Source of the DNA: Gammaproteobacteria bacterium
GTDB lineage: Bacteria > Pseudomonadota > Gammaproteobacteria > Steroidobacterales > JACDCP01
Direction of reading: 5' to 3'
Length of the DNA stretch: 7,651 nt
Assembly: GCA_013817465.1 (NCBI GenBank)
Contig: JACDCP010000154.1
Location: 1 to 7,651 of the forward strand
The position numbers and the translations under genes are program-made. Each line of letters opens with the position of its first letter. Positions within the stretch are counted from its first letter, which is position 1. Shown here piece by piece: positions 7,020 through 7,651 of the stretch. The notes beneath the pieces are model-generated. The model saw nothing but the letters and a program-made list of their open reading frames with translations, did not search any database and was not told the origin of the DNA.

Positions 7020-7490
7020 ATGGGTCGGAAAGTGCTGGCTGGATTGATTGCCATCGTGATGTCCGGCGCGATCCGGGCCGATGATCAGCCCGCCGGCCTG
7101 GAGGCGCTCGGCTGGCTGACCGGCACGTGGATCGATGAGCGCGGCGGTGCGAGCTCCGAGCATTACTGGACGAGCGTTCGCGGTGGCACGCTGCTCGGCC
7201 TGCAGCGCGATATCGGGCCGGACGGGGATGCCTGGGTCGAGTTCGTCAAAGTGCATGAGACGCCCGAGGGCATCGTGTTCACGGTGATTCCGCTCGGCCA
7301 GGCGCAGGCCGAATTCGCGCTGGTCAGCTCGAGCGAGCGGCGGGCCGTATTCGAGAACCCGGCGCACGATTTCCCCCGGCGGATCGTTTACTGGCTCGAG
7401 AATGATGACATACTCGCAGCACGGATCGAGGGTTCGGCCGATAGCGAGCAGCGCTCGTCCGAGTGGCGCTGGAAACGCGTCGATCCATGA
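7020..7490 (+). CDS. Small exported DUF6265-like protein
   Basis: The ATG at 7020 has a good ribosome-binding site (GGAG seven bases ahead) and opens a 156-residue protein. The first 20 residues are a signal peptide (KVLAGLIAIVMSGAIRA), with likely cleavage before DD at 21. The mature part carries the landmarks of the DUF6265 family: LGWLTGTWIDERGG (30-43), SEHYW (46-50), GGTLLGLQR (55-63), EFVKV (74-78), FENPAHDFPRRIVY (111-124) and a closing SEWRWKRV. The family is uncharacterised; members are small, often exported, and appear to be beta-rich. No catalytic residues can be assigned. The gene is complete and diverges from the nitrilase unit. Its stop overlaps an ATG that may start the next gene. 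The family call comes from motif recognition, without a search. Confidence 0.85.
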   Translation: MGRKVLAGLIAIVMSGAIRADDQPAGLEALGWLTGTWIDERGGASSEHYWTSVRGGTLLGLQRDIGPDGDAWVEFVKVHETPEGIVFTVIPLGQAQAEFALVSSSERRAVFENPAHDFPRRIVYWLENDDILAARIEGSADSEQRSSEWRWKRVDP

Positions 7491-7651
7491 GCCGGATTCC
7501 GCGCCGGAGCGTGGCTGGATCGTTCCGGTCCGGCGTGCAAAAGGAGTCTTACGTCGACGACATGAGACAAGCGGACGAAGCGCGATGGCGCTTGCGCGAA
7601 AGTGAGCGCCTGGCCAGCGAACGGCTGGCTCAACTCGAGGCCGTGTACGAC
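7487..7651 (+). CDS. N-terminus of a probable PAS-type sensor protein, cut by the window edge
   Basis: The frame is open from ATG 7487 to the right edge (55 codons). Residues 26 onward form a charged helix, with RWRLRESERLASERL followed by AQLEAVYD. This linker commonly leads into a PAS domain in bacterial histidine kinases and diguanylate cyclases (EAVYD, then a first PAS strand). The PAS core and any output domain lie beyond the window, so kinase, cyclase or phosphodiesterase cannot be told apart. Two starts are possible. ATG 7487 overlaps the DUF6265-like stop as ATGA. ATG 7562, in frame, begins MRQADEARWR and looks more natural, but the strong AAAAGGAG at 7539-7546 lies 15 bases ahead of it, which is longer than usual. 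The first 25 codons of the longer form are arginine-rich and unlike a known domain, so the shorter start is plausible. Confidence 0.6.
   Translation, partial: MSRIPRRSVAGSFRSGVQKESYVDDMRQADEARWRLRESERLASERLAQLEAVYD

Noticed and set aside
6882..7367. Upstream extension of the nitrilase frame to an ATG at 7367
   Set aside because: It would be antisense to the DUF6265-like gene and add residues with no nitrilase similarity. ATG 6881 gives the standard N-terminus.
5997..7490. Long plus-strand open frame running through the nitrilase region into the DUF6265-like gene
   Set aside because: Only its last 156 codons resemble a protein family. The earlier part is antisense to the nitrilase gene, whose catalytic residues are intact, and a good ribosome-binding site marks the start at 7020.

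Overview
The window is a GC-rich, densely coded bacterial segment. Its base composition and the families present (a DUF4826-like protein, a DUF6265-like protein, a nitrilase-superfamily enzyme, large TPR/FG-GAP/UnbV envelope proteins) suggest a gammaproteobacterium, possibly an environmental or marine lineage. No taxonomic marker gene is present, so this placement is an inference.

Minus strand, right to left. A four-gene convoy starts at about 6881. It runs from a nitrilase-family amidohydrolase (6881 to 5895) to a 1142-residue lipoprotein with TPRs, an FG-GAP propeller and a UnbV-like domain (5898 to 2470). Next come a 92-residue stand-alone ASPIC/UnbV domain (2470 to 2192) and a 559-residue exported TPR protein (2195 to 516). 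Every junction is a stop/start overlap (ATGA at 5895-5898, TGATG at 2468-2472, ATGA at 2192-2195), so the four are almost certainly co-transcribed and translationally coupled. A hairpin followed by a T-run at 479-506 closes the unit. Beyond it, on the same strand, is a DUF4826-like gene cut by the left edge.

Plus strand, right end. A 139-base intergenic stretch (6881/7020) separates the convoy from a divergent gene for a small exported DUF6265-like protein (7020-7490). The start of a probable PAS-type sensor protein follows, possibly overlapping by ATGA, and is cut by the right edge.

How the genes may work together. The lipoprotein and the TPR protein both carry export signals and should act in the envelope as protein-protein scaffolds. 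The amidohydrolase has no signal and should be cytoplasmic. The UnbV stub is a nearly canonical domain without a signal peptide or FG-GAP repeats, and looks like the surviving 3' end of a second CRTAC1-like gene. I know of no assigned function for this gene combination. No RNA gene, CRISPR array, insertion sequence or phage gene was seen.
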